Origin: Congeria kusceri
Taxonomy: Eukaryota > Mollusca > Bivalvia > Myida > Dreissenidae
Length of the DNA stretch: 64,000 bases
Assembly: GCA_027627225.1 (NCBI GenBank)
Contig: CM051033.1
Coordinates: 46,712,016 to 46,776,015, forward strand
Direction of reading: 5' to 3'
The notes below the pieces were generated by a model. The model did no database searches. It was not told the origin of the DNA and saw only the letters and a list, made by a program, of their open reading frames with translations. This document shows positions 1-13,803 of this stretch, in pieces; position 1 is the first letter of the stretch, and every line of letters begins with the position of its first letter. A program made the position numbers and the translations under genes.

Positions 1-150
1 ATTTGTGTGTTGACCAACCGAGAGGGAACCAATAACGAGCAGGGTGCAGCACCCTGCTGTTTCACTCGGGATCACTCCCCTTATAATATCCCTTAGACTA
101 ATATACTGGTAGAAATAACACCTTTCTTGCAGAGAACCAAATTATAAATG

Positions 151-410
151 AGGCATGTCGTGGGAAAACCTGGCTTAATGCATGTGCGTAAAGTGTCGTC
201 CTGGATTAGCCTGTGCAGTCCGCACAGGCTAATCCAGGATGGCACTTTCCGCCTACAGTGGATTTATGTTTAGAGGAGACTTCTTTGAAACAGAAAATAC
301 CATAAACGCGGGAAAGTGCCATCCTGGATTAGCCTGTGCTGACTGCACATGCTGATCCGGGACGACACTTTACCCACATGCATTAAGCCCCATTTTCCCA
401 TGACATGCCT
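151..410. mobile_element. MITE-like palindromic repeat, copy 1
   Basis: The ends are inverted repeats: AGGCATGTCGTGGGAAAA at the left and its near-complement ending GACATGCCT at the right. Inside are nested inverted segments built on GGATTAGCCTGTGC and GCACAGGCTAATCC, and a central block with GATTTATGTTTAGA and CAGAAAATACCATAAA. Three other diverged copies lie in this window (1235, 20975, 38217). There is no coding capacity, so it is a non-autonomous element. I recall this family as abundant in Dreissena, but that is memory, not a search. Confidence 0.8.
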
Positions 411-1234
411 TAAATTTTTTCCACTTATACATCCTTATGAACCAATTTGTAATAAGTTTTTTTTTTCATGATCATTTATCTTTCCAAAACACCAACACCT
501 TACAAAAATGTCTATGAAGATGTATTCCGTTAAGATCTATTCTCTTGTTAGTACCATTGTTTTTATCATTTTATAAACATTTTATTTCATATTCATATGT
601 ATTGAGTAATTTAATGAAAATCGTCATGTATTTAAATTGTTTTTATTGTGATAAAAAAGGCAAACAATTTTCTTTAAAAACAGAAAACATTATAACAACT
701 AATGGCACTTCAGTAATGAATACTAATGATGCTGCATTTATCTTCATGTACTTTCATTGGGATTATATTATTAATATTTTTTAGATATCAGACAGATATA
801 ATAAATGTAGTTTCAAATACATCATCCTTTAATTGATTTCATTGTGTGGACTTCGTAAATAATAATATTGGAGCAATTGGTCCAATGAAGAACGTTCTTG
901 TTTTATATAAAAAAGAGCAAAGTATTGTATAAATAAGAAGTAATAATATACAAATTCAAATATGTCAGTAAATATTAATTTTGCCATAGCTTAAAAAATT
1001 ATTTTTTTAAACATGCACACCATGTGGTCTTTTACTGCCAGTAACTGACAGTTGTCTATTCATCATGAAATATAATGTATAATTACTAGAACTTGGCATA
1101 CTAAACACTATTATTTCTTGTTTTCTTGTGGTTTTCAGTTAATTTATACGCTATAGGAAAGGTCAACAGTTGTATCTGTATAATTAATGGAGTCAGTATA
1201 TTTATGAGTTAGAGCAAACATTTGTTTTTATATG
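411..1234. other. AT-rich intergenic DNA, no gene seen
   Basis: Open frames here are short, very AT-rich and lack any recognisable domain. I see no repeat or RNA gene. Confidence 0.5.
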
Positions 1235-1453
1235 AGGCGTATCGGAAACATGTCGTTCCGGATCAATCTGTGCAGTCTGCACAGGCTGATCCGGGTTGAC
1301 ACTTTCCGCTTTTATGGTATTTTCTGTTTCAAAAAAGTCTCTTTGAAACATAAATTCACTGTATGTGGAAAGTGTTGTCCTGGATTAGCCTGTGCTAATC
1401 CGGGATGACACTTTACGCACGTGCATTAAGCGCGAATTTCCCACAACACGCCT
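1235..1453. mobile_element. MITE-like palindromic repeat, copy 2
   Basis: Same family as 151-410, with terminal AGGCGT/ACACGCCT, the TGTGCAGTCTGCACAGG core and the TTTATGGTATTTTCTGTTTC block. It is shorter because the left sub-terminal region is partly deleted. Confidence 0.75.
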
Positions 1454-2490
1454 CATATTTATTGATGATTCATTATACTTATTTGGATCATGTATAAATA
1501 TGCTACAATTTTTTCATTATCTCACAAATTAAGTTCATTCTTGTGGCAAGTGGTAAATAATATTATAATTTTTGCACAGAGAGCTTGTAGTAAATGATAT
1601 TGCCTTGTTCAGTGTGTCTTATCTATTCAGTTCTTACTTAATCTGATCAACCGCAAACCGTGTAGTGGAATAGTGGTCTTATAGGTTGGTTGTAAGTTTT
1701 TACATGACAAAATGATTGCCATGACTTTATATATTACGTAAAACTTTTGTTGTTGTCGGGACTTTCATAATTTGCAAAAATCTGTTATATTTTCATACTA
1801 CTTCTATTTAGACAATATTTTTGGAAATGTGGAAAATATTATCATGAACACAGCAGTATTTATATAAATATAAATTAAAATCATTTAGTTGCTGACATGA
1901 TTTGTGACCCCAAGTTGACATTAATTTCAACAGAAGGTCTATAATGCTGACCTTTTTTCAACTAAAATAAAGTGTCACTTTTATTATTTTATGCTATGCT
2001 ATTTAATAGAAGAAATAATGGAAATTATATAAAAGGAAAACGTCTGTGAGTAGAAATATTTACACATCCGGGCACTTAAATATTATTTTTAGATTTGTTT
2101 TTTGCATATCATGTTAATGTTGCACTTAATATGTACATTCATGATGTTTATATATTTTTCAGTTGTGATGTATAAAAAATTCATAATGGTAATGCATTTC
2201 GGTATTGTTTGATGTTGCATTTATTATAATAGTTTTCGAATATTGTTTTGTTTTGTTGATGTTATGTGGCTCTTTGTTACCTATTTATTTACAGTTTTAT
2301 ACCATTTTCAGAACATATTACACCTTCATTTAATAAAGTTAATTTTGCATCCATATTTTGGAATAAAATCTGCCTAGTAAACCTTATACTGTCTTCCTTT
2401 TCATCTAGCGGTATCCAGACAAAAGCCCCTTTTAGACCAATGGGCTTTTGGGCAAGGGGCTTTTGTACTGCTCTCCCATCTAGCAGACCG
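1454..2490. other. AT-rich intergenic DNA, no gene seen
   Basis: No convincing exon, RNA or repeat was recognised; only chance open frames occur. Confidence 0.5.
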
Positions 2491-4197
2491 TGGCCCATAT
2501 TCACCAACCTATTCTTAGGCCTAGTTTTATCTTTTATTTGACACCCCCCCCCCCCCCCACCAAATCTGGGGTATTGTACTCCTGTGTATTGGTACCCTGC
2601 TGTGGTTACAGTGTGGACACAGTCTGGCGACCCTTATCAGCTAAGATCAATACACTTCTGCAATTGAGACAGTGCACTCAACCATTGCTCAGTCAGCTCA
2701 AAGAAGAGATTGCAGATGATAAGAGATTTTAACCTGGACCAATACCCCATGGAGAGGTCAGACATTCCTTAAACTAGGCCTTTAAGATACACAGAGTGGA
2801 ATATCCCCATGGAGAGGTCAGACATTCGTTAAACTAGGCCTTTAAGATACACAGAGTGGAATACCCCATGGAGAGGTCAGACATTCCTTAAACTAGGCCT
2901 TTAAGATACACAGAGTGGAATACGCCATGGAGAGGTCAGACATTCCTTAAACTAGGCCTTTAAGATACACAGAGTGGAATACCCCATGGAGAGGTCAGAC
3001 ATTCCTTAAACTAGGCCTTTAAGATATACAGAGTGGAATACCCCATGGAGAGGTCAGACATTCCTTAAACTAGGCCTTTAAGATACACAGAGTGGAATAC
3101 CCATGGAGAGGTCAGACATTCCTTAAACTAGGCCTTTCAGATACACAGAGCGGAATACCCATGGAGAGGTCAGACATTCCTTAAACTAGGCCTTTAAGAT
3201 ACACAGAGTGGAATATCCCCATGGAAAGGTCAGACATTCCTTAAACTAGGCCTTTAAGATACACAGAGTGGAATACGCCATGGAGAGGTCAGACATTCCT
3301 TAAACTAGGCCTTTAAGATACACAGAGTGGAATACCCCATGGAGAGGTCAGACATTCCTTAAACTAGGCCTTTAAGATACACAGAGTGGAATACCCCATG
3401 GAGAGGTCAGACATTCCTTAAACTAGGCCTTTAAAATACACAGAGTGGAATACCCATGGAGAGATCAGACATTCCTTAAACTAGGCCTTTAAGATACACA
3501 GAGTGGAATATCCCCATGGAGAGGTCAGACATTCCTTAAACTAGGCCTTTAAGATACACAGAGTGGAATATGCCATGGAGAGGTCAGACATTCCTTAAAC
3601 TAGGCCTTTAAGATACACAGAGTGGAATACGCCATGGAGAGGTCAGACATTCCTTAAACTAGGCCTTTAAGATACACAGAGTGGAATACGCCATGGAGAG
3701 GTCAGACATTCCTTAAACTAGGCCTTTAAGATACACAGAGTGGAATATCCCATGGAGAGGTCAGACGTTCCTTAAACTAGGCCTTTAAGATACACAGAGT
3801 GGAATACGCCATGGAGAGGTCAGACATTCCTTAAACTAGGCCTTTAAGATACACAGAGTGGAATACCCCATGGAGAGGTCAGACATTCCTTAAACTAGGC
3901 CTTTAAGATACACAGAGTGGAATACCCCATGGAAAGGTCAGACATTCCTTAAACTAGGCCTTTAAGACGTAAGAATGAAGAATAATCTTGACACTGTTCT
4001 GTTCTTTAACAATGCTGTTAGTTCAAATCTTTGTTGGTGTTTTCAGCAACACAAATTACAACATTTGGTATTGAGAATGGTTTGTTAATGACATGTGCGA
4101 AATTGCTACCCAGCAAATTTGCCAAAGCGGAAGTATTTTTACTTAATTCTAAGTGTTTTTTGTCTTAGTCTAAGAATGGGTTGGTGAATACTGACCC
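2491..4197. mobile_element. Candidate TIR-bounded non-autonomous element with internal minisatellite
   Basis: The left edge (2491-2524) reads GGCCCATATTCACCAACC followed by TATTCTTAGG. The right edge (about 4163-4197) carries the reverse complement with few mismatches (CTAAGAATGGGTTGGTGAATA). A third solo copy of the same edge is at 8760-8815. Between the edges are a C-run at 2543-2558, the 59-bp tandem array and about 200 bp of unique sequence. Terminal inverted repeats around a tandem array resemble non-autonomous DNA elements known from bivalves. No target-site duplication could be verified, so the boundaries are tentative. Confidence 0.5.
2741..3967. repeat. Minisatellite, about 21 copies of a 59-bp unit
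   Basis: Head-to-tail units contain CCATGGAGAGGTCAGACATT, then CCTTAAACTAGGCCTTTAAG, then ATACACAGAGTGGAA. Copies differ by single substitutions and 1-2 bp indels just before CCATGG (ACCCC, ATCCCC, ACGCC, ACCC). The 59-bp period and the stop codons within it argue against coding. The unit contains an NcoI-type CCATGG palindrome and a short CTTAAA/TTTAAG inverted repeat. Confidence 0.95.
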
Positions 4198-4999
4198 TGG
4201 GCTTCTTAGACAATGTATAACTTAAGTTATATTCAAGTAAAACCAGTTTGAATGAAATGCAGTGGTTCTGTTGACAACATTTAAATATGATAGATCTGTT
4301 CAATATTTACTAGCTCAAAGCACTGTATTGTGTAAAGACTTAAAACAATATTAACATATTAACATAGTTAGTTCTGCATTGGTGCTTCTCATGGATTTTT
4401 TTCTGGTCAAAGTTCCTTATACAAATCCTCACTTACGTTGCACTTAAGGGAAAATTTCCACGACTTAGATCTAATATTTCCTGGCCACAACTTAATATCT
4501 CGTGACCAGGACATTTGATTGGTCAATTAAGTCGTTAAAAAGGAAAAGTTAAAAACAACATGACACATGTCCTCTATGCCACCGTACATAAGACATTGTC
4601 TTCAATTTATTGTCAAAAGCACGTTTGAAGTTATTCCAAATTTACTTCTCCGCGAGTTGCTGTTGCAATCTTAACAACGTTTACAAATCACGTCGGACAT
4701 TTTGCGTTGCCTAATTAAGCACTTTCTGTGGCTGCCAAATGCCTGTTTGGACTTTTTACACTTGTTCCAGCATTCTTGCTAACGCAGAATGTTGCGATCT
4801 GTTTCAAGTGTTCATGTTTTCGTCTTGTTTTTGTCTTGTACGACGGAAATGACTCATTGGCCTGTGAAATGCATCGTGTTTATTCTGTATTTGACCAAGC
4901 GGGTCGGTGTTACGCCTCTGTCGTGCGTAATTGTAAACCCTTGTGTAAAACGTTCGACGCTGTAAATGTGAATGATCTAGCACCATATGCATCTTTAGA
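4198..4999. other. Intergenic DNA with one doubtful open frame
   Basis: A stop-free stretch at about 4728-5006 (+) would encode about 92 residues with several cysteines, but it has no ATG at its start, no recognised domain and no clear splice sites. I do not call it a gene. Confidence 0.4.
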
Positions 5000-5473
5000 A
5001 GGTTAGAAACCAGTAAATCCAATTCCCATAGTGTCCCATTATAAAACGGCAAACTTTCCAAGCATTTTTCTATTTATTTATTGTTGCCTTTATTTCAGAT
5101 TGTGCAAGCCAGGTATCAATTTAAAGATCAATCTGTCCTCTTCCAAAATTTGCAATAAAAAAGATATGTCATGTTACTTCTAAGAAAATGCATCTTACTT
5201 GCACCGGTAGAAAACAGGGTTTCGGCAGTCATATTTCGACAAAAGCCCCATACCACAGTAAACACACCCCAAAAGTTCACCGTTCAAGTTAACCTCCAAT
5301 GAAATGCACCAAAATGTTGCAGACACGCATAGGATAATAGAAATAACCACAAAAGGCATGTCTGAGATACCTAAATGGCTTTTATGCCAGAAGAGAATAG
5401 GAACTCTTTAGTAATAGGCACTACTTTTGAATGGGCCACGGAGGGATACACAATGATTTACTGGTATCTAACC
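5000..5473. repeat. Direct duplication, copy 1
   Basis: This ~475-bp segment recurs at 6003-6480 at roughly 95% identity by eye; differences include a small TGAATGCAGG-type indel near 6200. Both copies run from GTTAGAAACCAGTAAATCC (second copy GTTAAAAACC...) to CTGGTATCTAACC. No domain is recognised in any frame. Confidence 0.9.
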
Positions 5474-6002
5474 TTAAAGAAAACTCAACATTTTGCTATC
5501 ATGAAAAAAACTCTTCTACATCATTATTAACGTACTTGTACCACAAATGCAAAATTTCAGGTCAATCCGCTAAGTAGAAATGCCCCCAAAACGCATTTGA
5601 GAACGACACATGATAAGCCATCTGGCTTGCGCTTCAGTACTTGGATTGTATGGGGAGCGTGAACTAAAATTCGCACCTAAATCACATAAACCAGTCAAAA
5701 TACCAGTTCATTTAGACTTATTTTAATGCAATGGACAGTAATAAGGTATAAAACGTGTAATATTGCGTATAACATGATTCGATGTGCTGTGAGCTGCATA
5801 AGGCGAGTTTCCGTACTTTTTTCATTTTTTTTTAACCCGAAAAAAAAGGTTTTGCTTAAAAAAGTGTAGATAAAAAAACGTGTCAGTTACGATATTATTC
5901 ACATTTATTTCCGTGAAAAGTAATAAACGCAATAAAATAACACAGTTACATGGTGATTTTATGTATAAGTGGACCCTAAAGGGCCGGTCCATGGTTTTCT
6001 TA
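5474..6002. other. Spacer between the two duplicated segments
   Basis: AT-rich unique sequence with homopolymer runs near 5821-5850. No gene or RNA seen. Confidence 0.4.
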
Positions 6003-6480
6003 AAGGTTAAAAACCAGTAAATCCGATTATTCCCATAGGGTCCCATTATAAAACGGCAAACTGTCCAAGCATTTTTCTAGCATTTCCTTGATTTCAGATT
6101 GTGCAAGCCTGGTATCAATTTAAAGATCAATCTGTCCTCTTCCAAAATTTGCAATAAAAAAGATATGTCATGTTACTTCTAAGAAAATGCATCTCACTTG
6201 AATGCAGGCACCGGTAGAAAACAGGGTTTCGGCAGTCATATTTCGACAAAAGCCCCATACCACAGTAAACACACCCCAAAAGTTCACCGTGCAAGTTAGC
6301 CTCCAATGTTATGCACCAAAATGTTGCAGACACGCATAGGATAATAGAAATAACCACAAAAGGCATGTCTGAGATACTGAAATGGCTTTTATGCCAGAAG
6401 AGAAGAGGAACTCTTTAGTAATTGGCACTACTTTTGAATGGACCACGGAGGGATACACAATGATTTACTGGCATCTAACC
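6003..6480. repeat. Direct duplication, copy 2
   Basis: Second copy of 5000-5473, in the same orientation, about 1,005 bp downstream. Confidence 0.9.
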
Positions 6481-6574
6481 AGAATATGTTTGCTGATACA
6501 CATGCGTTATGAAATATATTCAATGTAAACTTAAACGAATAGATGCAACAGCTGCTTCGTGATAGTCCATGGAA

Positions 6575-6785
6575 AAGGTTCATCATAATATTGCATCGTA
6601 CAATATAAATATGCATGTTATCCTCGTGATACACATTCTGGTATTGCGTCGTGAACTATCAATATACAAGGTAGAACAAAAATGCTTTCTCATATTGCCT
6701 CGTAAACTATGAATGTACATGGTAACACATATACATAATGATATTGCTTCCTTAAATCTAAATATATATATTGCCACATAAACAT
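6575..6785. repeat. Degenerate ~75-bp tandem repeat
   Basis: About three to four diverged units share ATATTGC.TCGT.AACTATNAATATACATGGTA-like text. They lie between the duplication and the AT microsatellite. Confidence 0.45.
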
Positions 6786-6794
6786 GCTGCATTG

Positions 6795-8759
<1,965 letters not shown>

Positions 8760-8815
8760 CTAAGTCTATTCTTTATTCGTAAGTCTAAGAATAGGTTGGT
8801 GAATATGGGCCTTGT
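8760..8815. repeat. Solo terminal repeat of the 2491-4197 element family
   Basis: CTAAGAATAGGTTGGTGAAT followed by ATGGGCC matches the inverted ends of the 2491-4197 element. No partner end was found nearby. Confidence 0.5.
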
Positions 8816-9521
8816 TAATAAACTGTCGATTTCAGAAATCGTTTTAGGCATGACGATTCAATAGGTAAGTGAGCAAAATGATAATTGACCGATTGGAAGT
8901 TAAATGTTAGGAATGTAATTTAGTGATATGTTTCTATGTTGTGATTTTTTATACTCATAAGAATAATTGGTTGAAATAAATCTTCATTGAACATAGTACT
9001 AGATCGTCACTATATCCTCATTTGTTTTCCATGTCCTGCATATAAAACTTATGGGTAACTATCAGATGATCAAAGCATTAGCAATGGCTAAATATACTGA
9101 ATATACTAAAGCAGGCAGTGGTTATCTCTATGCAATGATAACATCTACCTTCTTTTGCATGTAAATTGATCTAAATGGTATTATCTATACTAGATACAAT
9201 CAGCTTTATTGATAATTTAAAGTACTAATATTTGAAATAGGCATTAGAATTGCTCGGTGCTGTCCCGGAACGGAGTTAAAATCGATTACACAATTATTAA
9301 ATATAAACTGATATCTAATCAATAACATAATCCATAATGTATACGCACATAACTATGCGAATTTGGGGCCGTTAAAGTTTACACAAAATCTTAAACATTT
9401 TAAAGAGCTAATCCAAATAATAATTTCATTATGATTAAACTACGATGTTGTCAGTCGGACTGAGCTTATATTAGGCCTACCAGCTCATTTGACCCCGGAT
9501 GTATAAAGCTTTCGCACTTTC
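8816..9521. other. Intergenic DNA, no gene seen
   Basis: Nothing recognisable on either strand. Confidence 0.4.
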
Positions 9522-9794
9522 TGCACCTATCAATATTCCCCCCCCCCCCCACCCTAGAGCCAAGCATTTTTGTCTAAATCCCCTCAGTGGGAGATTATAT
9601 AGGGATATCAAATGGCCAGGAGGCCAATCGCACCGGGATCTAAAATCCGACAAAAGTCTATTTACCCGGGACCCGGAATCATTCGGAGTGTCAAATTCCC
9701 GCCTGTCGGGAATCGGTTTCCGTCTAAAGTCCAGTATATGCCCGCCGCTGGCCCCCTTCCACTCCCCCCCTTGGGGAAAATATTGATAGGTGCA
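9522..9794. mobile_element. MITE-like element with 16-bp terminal inverted repeats
   Basis: TGCACCTATCAATATT at the left end is perfectly inverted at the right end (AATATTGATAGGTGCA). A C-run follows the left end and a G-run precedes the right end, so the inverted match extends imperfectly. The 273-bp interior is GC-richer than its flanks. No obvious target-site duplication. Confidence 0.6.
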
Positions 9795-9837
9795 TTACAT
9801 GTGCAAGAAATTGAGCGTATCGAGTTTAATCTGGTAT

Positions 9838-10022
9838 TACATGGCCGCGTCTGCGCATTGCGTTTGCGTTCTGCGTGTTCCCTCTACATTTCCTACTTTG
9901 ACGCATGAACGCAGGCGGAGACAGGGAAAAAGCACAATATGAAACTCCTTCGTTGCGTTTTTATCGGAGACGTACGACGGTGACGCAAACGCAGACGGAG
10001 TGATTTGACGCGTCCATGGAAT
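9838..10022. mobile_element. Second short inverted-repeat element
   Basis: CATGGCCGCGTC plus TGCGTTTGCG-type text near 9840-9870 is inverted near 9980-10020 (CGCAAACGCAGACGG, GACGCGTCCATGG). This is MITE-like but imperfect, and lies immediately beside the element at 9522. Confidence 0.4.
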
Positions 10023-10849
10023 CACTGCCATGGGGGCTGACGCGTGTAACCAAAAGTGTTTCTCAAAGACAGCATGTGTATGTTTCTTAACAAAAATTAT
10101 TACATACAGCGTGGTTCATTTCCTGAATATTAACACGAGTTCGTTGATAAACACACGCATAATATTTGAATTCGCTGGAAAACACACGCTCTCTGTGCGA
10201 CACGTAAAGAATCGAAAACATGGAAAAAAAAGTATTTTTTACGCTTTCGGCGTATGTTGAGGGTGTTCTGCCTCTTCCAGTAGGCCCGGCGAGAACTACT
10301 CTTGGTTTTGTTGAAATCATGACCTTTACCAAGCCCTCTTTACCAACACCCTCTTTACGCATCTGCCACTGGCTCGTGAACACTACGCGTGTTAAGGTCA
10401 GTGTAACCTTTTCAGTTCTTAATATGTCCGTACTGATATCAATTCATATTTAGGAATTGATATACTGCAAATACAAGCTGGGATTAGCTGGTAAAAACTG
10501 TATAGACAAACTAAGCTTACACTGTTTATAATAAATACGAAGTTAGTTATGTAAATAAGACCTTAAAATGTGAATTTAATTCTAAAACATTGTTATTCTG
10601 AACAATGTTTGGAAAACAAGTTGTTTGTATCATCAAGTGCACTTGCATCTGAAGTTAACGACCCGTTGTTTGGCCGTTAAAATTTTAAGTAAATAATAAG
10701 TTTATACTAAATAAAATGATATCATTGACCACTTTTTAAAAATATTAGTTTAACTGACCGTTAAGGTTTAAAGCATTTGAGACAGTAATAGAAAACGGAG
10801 CACGTGTAGTTGGGTACTCCAGGGCATTAGTATTGGTCGAAATTACCCA
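10023..10849. other. Intergenic DNA, no gene seen
   Basis: Open frames on both strands near 10087-10453 overlap each other and have no recognisable domain. Confidence 0.4.
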
Positions 10850-11355
10850 ACATATTAGGGATCGAAATATGATCGAAATATGATCAAAATGGAATATTTA
10901 ATGAAGCCATGCATAGACAATCTCAGAGGTCACGTGCACTTTTGATGGACATCGATCAAAGTAAATTAACAAATATATCCGAGGTGGAAATATAATAGAA
11001 ATTTTAATATCTAAGGAACCCACGCGTAATCTCTACCAATGCGAGTGCATGTCACAGGTCTTGTTTTTGAATGCCATAAATGTAAACTACAAAAACAGAT
11101 ACAACAATATTAGAGATCAAAGGTGGAAATATAATCGAAATTTGAATATATAATTAAAGGAATCCGCGCGTCGTCTATCCCAATGCGACGTGTATGTCAC
11201 AGGCATTGTTTTTTGAATGACATCAATTTAAGTGACCAAAGATGTCAAAAATCGAAATATGATCAGAAATGAATAGCTAAGGAATCCACGCGTAGACTAT
11301 ACCAGATGGATATGGATGTCAGTCAGGTGCATTGTTTTTGTATGGCATCGATGTA
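10850..11355. repeat. Degenerate ~125-bp tandem repeat, about 4 copies
   Basis: Units share GGTGGAAATATAATCGAAAT, then AAGGAATCCACGCGT, then ATGTCACAGGCATTGTTTTT and GGCATCGATGTAA. Copies differ by many substitutions, so the array is old. Confidence 0.7.
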
Positions 11356-11769
11356 ATATAGACGGTCTTTTTAATAATAGGTCAGTTACTAATAAGTAAA
11401 TTATGCGTCGAAGATGCTCGATGTATTTATTACCTACATTTCTGTACATACCCCTGGCCGACCACATTGCGTGGTCCTATATGTTTGCGGTTAGAGAATT
11501 GTTGGTTTTGTTGTGGTATACGTAGGTGTGGATGCCTTCACATGTATGAAGGGGTGCGGGTTTCATTGATATAATTTAATTTGCGTTTAAATGTAAAAGG
11601 CCGATATACTGTTTTATGTGGGTGGATGTAATAATATAATTGGTATGTCGATTTAAATCGTTCGGTTGTACTTAATAGTGCTTTTAAACATATAAAACAA
11701 TGATTCATTAATAAAATATTCATTGAGATACAATTAATGGTCATGTAAACGATTTATCTCGGATTCTCT

Positions 11770-11774
11770 GATTA

Positions 11775-11805
<31 letters not shown>

Positions 11806-11909
11806 GATTAATGATTATAATAATAATAATAATAATAATTTTTCTCTCATTATTATGTCAATGTATTATTATTATTATAATGTTGTTATTGTTGCTGTTG
11901 TTGTTATAA

Positions 11910-11947
<38 letters not shown>

Positions 11948-11990
11948 CATTATTATTACTGTTATTATTATTACAAACTGTATGTAACTA
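11770..11990. repeat. ATT/TTA trinucleotide microsatellite cluster
   Basis: Several (ATT)n, (AAT)n and (TTA)n runs with short interruptions. Apparent Tyr- or Asn-rich frames are artefacts of the repeat. Confidence 0.95.
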
Positions 11991-12058
11991 TAAAGTAATT
12001 TTTAAAGCCTGTTTTAAAATTGTTTTGTAATTTATAATACAGCGCTATTCTTTAACGT

Positions 12059-12946
12059 TTTTAGACTGTTGGCGGAAGCCAACGGTCTTTTGAGAGGGTT
12101 ATTTCCAAAACAGGCATCGCGGAAAACTACTTCTTTTCTTTGCAGGCTATTAGTCAGTAAATCGAAACCAGAAAGTGTCCTTCTCCAAACAGCAAAATTC
12201 ACACCCGTTTTCTTACATTTTAATTATTGAATTATATTATGTATGCAATGTGTATTACAATGTGTATATCATGTAATTTATTGCAATTACAGTTTTTAAA
12301 AAGGCCAATTTAAAAAAAACAACAACTTTAAACTAATGACACCCCTATTTTTGCTATGTACTTTTATGTAACCAAAATATTTACCGGAGTGTCCTGGAAT
12401 AAAGCCACCAAATTAATGCACTACATAGGTTATTTTTGACTCGTTGCGAAATTATTTTTTCTTGTTACCAATTCTCATTCTGAATATTTTGACAACACAT
12501 TACTGCAATTTATTAATTTTAAACTGTACTATGGACAATCGACAGCTTGCATCGTATGATCTATTTGAATCAGTAGGCTACGAACAAAGATCTATAAATG
12601 AACATGTTTATTTATAGATCTTTGGCTAAGAAGCACTAACAATCACTGCGCCTAATTACTACGCTTCATCGGTTATTCTGGCCCATGCAGATTGACTAGT
12701 TAACTGGCATGTATGTTATTCCGTTTGCATAAGGCAATTAGCTCGAACAAAATATTTTTCGTTACTTACACATTAGTTTTCATTATGATGTTGTATACTA
12801 TTTAATAAGAAGCCAATTTATAAAGTGTAAAGGTGGGAAATTGAACTTCATTCAAACAAATGTATCCTTTCAGCAAAAATGCACACATAATTATTTTAGT
12901 TTCTTTTATCACCAAAAGTCTTTCTACTCTGTCAGCGTTTTGATTA
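12059..12946. repeat. Dispersed ~0.9-kb family around the folate-receptor-like locus, copy a
   Basis: Starts with the short hairpin GTTGGCGGAAGCCAAC, followed by TTTTGAGAGGGTTATTTCC and a block reading CAGTAAATCGAAACC. It then passes through TTCTGAATATTTTGACAACA and ends in TCAGCGTTTTGATT. Four other partial copies lie at 13459, 15912, 25797 and 26629. No coding frame is shared, so it is a duplicated non-coding segment or a transposable element without recognised ends. Confidence 0.8.
12586..12623. repeat. Perfect 14-bp-arm hairpin inserted in family copy a
   Basis: Arms AAAGATCTATAAAT and ATTTATAGATCTTT flank a 10-base loop. The other family copies lack this insert at the same place (after TAGGCTAC). 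Confidence 0.8.
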
Positions 12947-13458
12947 TTTTTAGTTTGGCAATCAATTTCTTTTGTATTTTGCGTGCACAAAGAGTTAGTT
13001 TCCAGTAAATATATTTTCAAGTGGTGACTTGATTATTTCTAACCTGTCAGGTATTTCTACCCTAAAACGCTATTTTTTTCACGTTTTACACTTGATATGA
13101 TCAACAGCATTTATATTTTAATTAATAAGTCTAACTAGACGCTCTGATCATTAAACAGGATTTATTTAGAACAGGATTTTTTTAGAACGGAGAGTATTTG
13201 CGTCAGATTTTACTGATCTAAGGGAGTGAACAAGGTAAGTAAAGCACACACACTGTTTGGTGGGTTTGTTCCCCTTCTATTGACATGCGGTATTCGATAC
13301 TGTTAACACTTTATTGACTTATATATAATACAGGCAATACTAAAACTTAAATAGCTGAAATGCTTACAGCTACAAGTGATCGAAGTTGTTATTTTGTTCT
13401 CCTTCTCTGATACAAAATGCACTACTACAGTGTAGTAATACGTACAAGTAGACGCATG
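12947..13458. other. Spacer between family copies, no gene seen
   Basis: AT-rich sequence with no recognised feature. Confidence 0.4.
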
Positions 13459-13803
13459 TTTAGACTGGAAGACTACGGTCTTTTGAGAGGGTAATTTCCA
13501 AAACAGGTATCGCGGTAAACTACTTCTTTTCTTTGCAGACTACGAGTCAGTAAATCGAAACCTGAAAGGGTCCTCCTTCAAAACAGCAAAAATTCACGCC
13601 TCTTTTCTTACCTTTTAGTTATTTCTTACCTTTAAGATGATGTTTGTAGTACAAATATAAAAAATGTGTATATCATGTGATTTATTACAATTACATTTTA
13701 TAAAAAAGTTAATTTATTAAAAATGTTACGTCAAACTAATGACACCTCTATTTTCGCTATTTTCTTGTTTGTAACCGAAATATTCACCATAGTGTCCTGT
13801 TCT
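13459..13803. repeat. Dispersed family, copy b (5' part only)
   Basis: Matches the first ~340 bp of copy a (GGTCTTTTGAGAGGGTAATT through ATATTCACC.TAGTGTCCTG), then similarity stops. Confidence 0.75.

Noticed and set aside
4728..5006. Cysteine-containing open frame of 92 codons (+)
   Set aside because: No ATG at its start, no recognised family and it runs into the duplicated segment; splice sites not convincing.
10087..10453. Overlapping frames of 76-98 codons on both strands
   Set aside because: No domain, and the opposite-strand frames mirror each other; likely chance in a locally GC-richer stretch.
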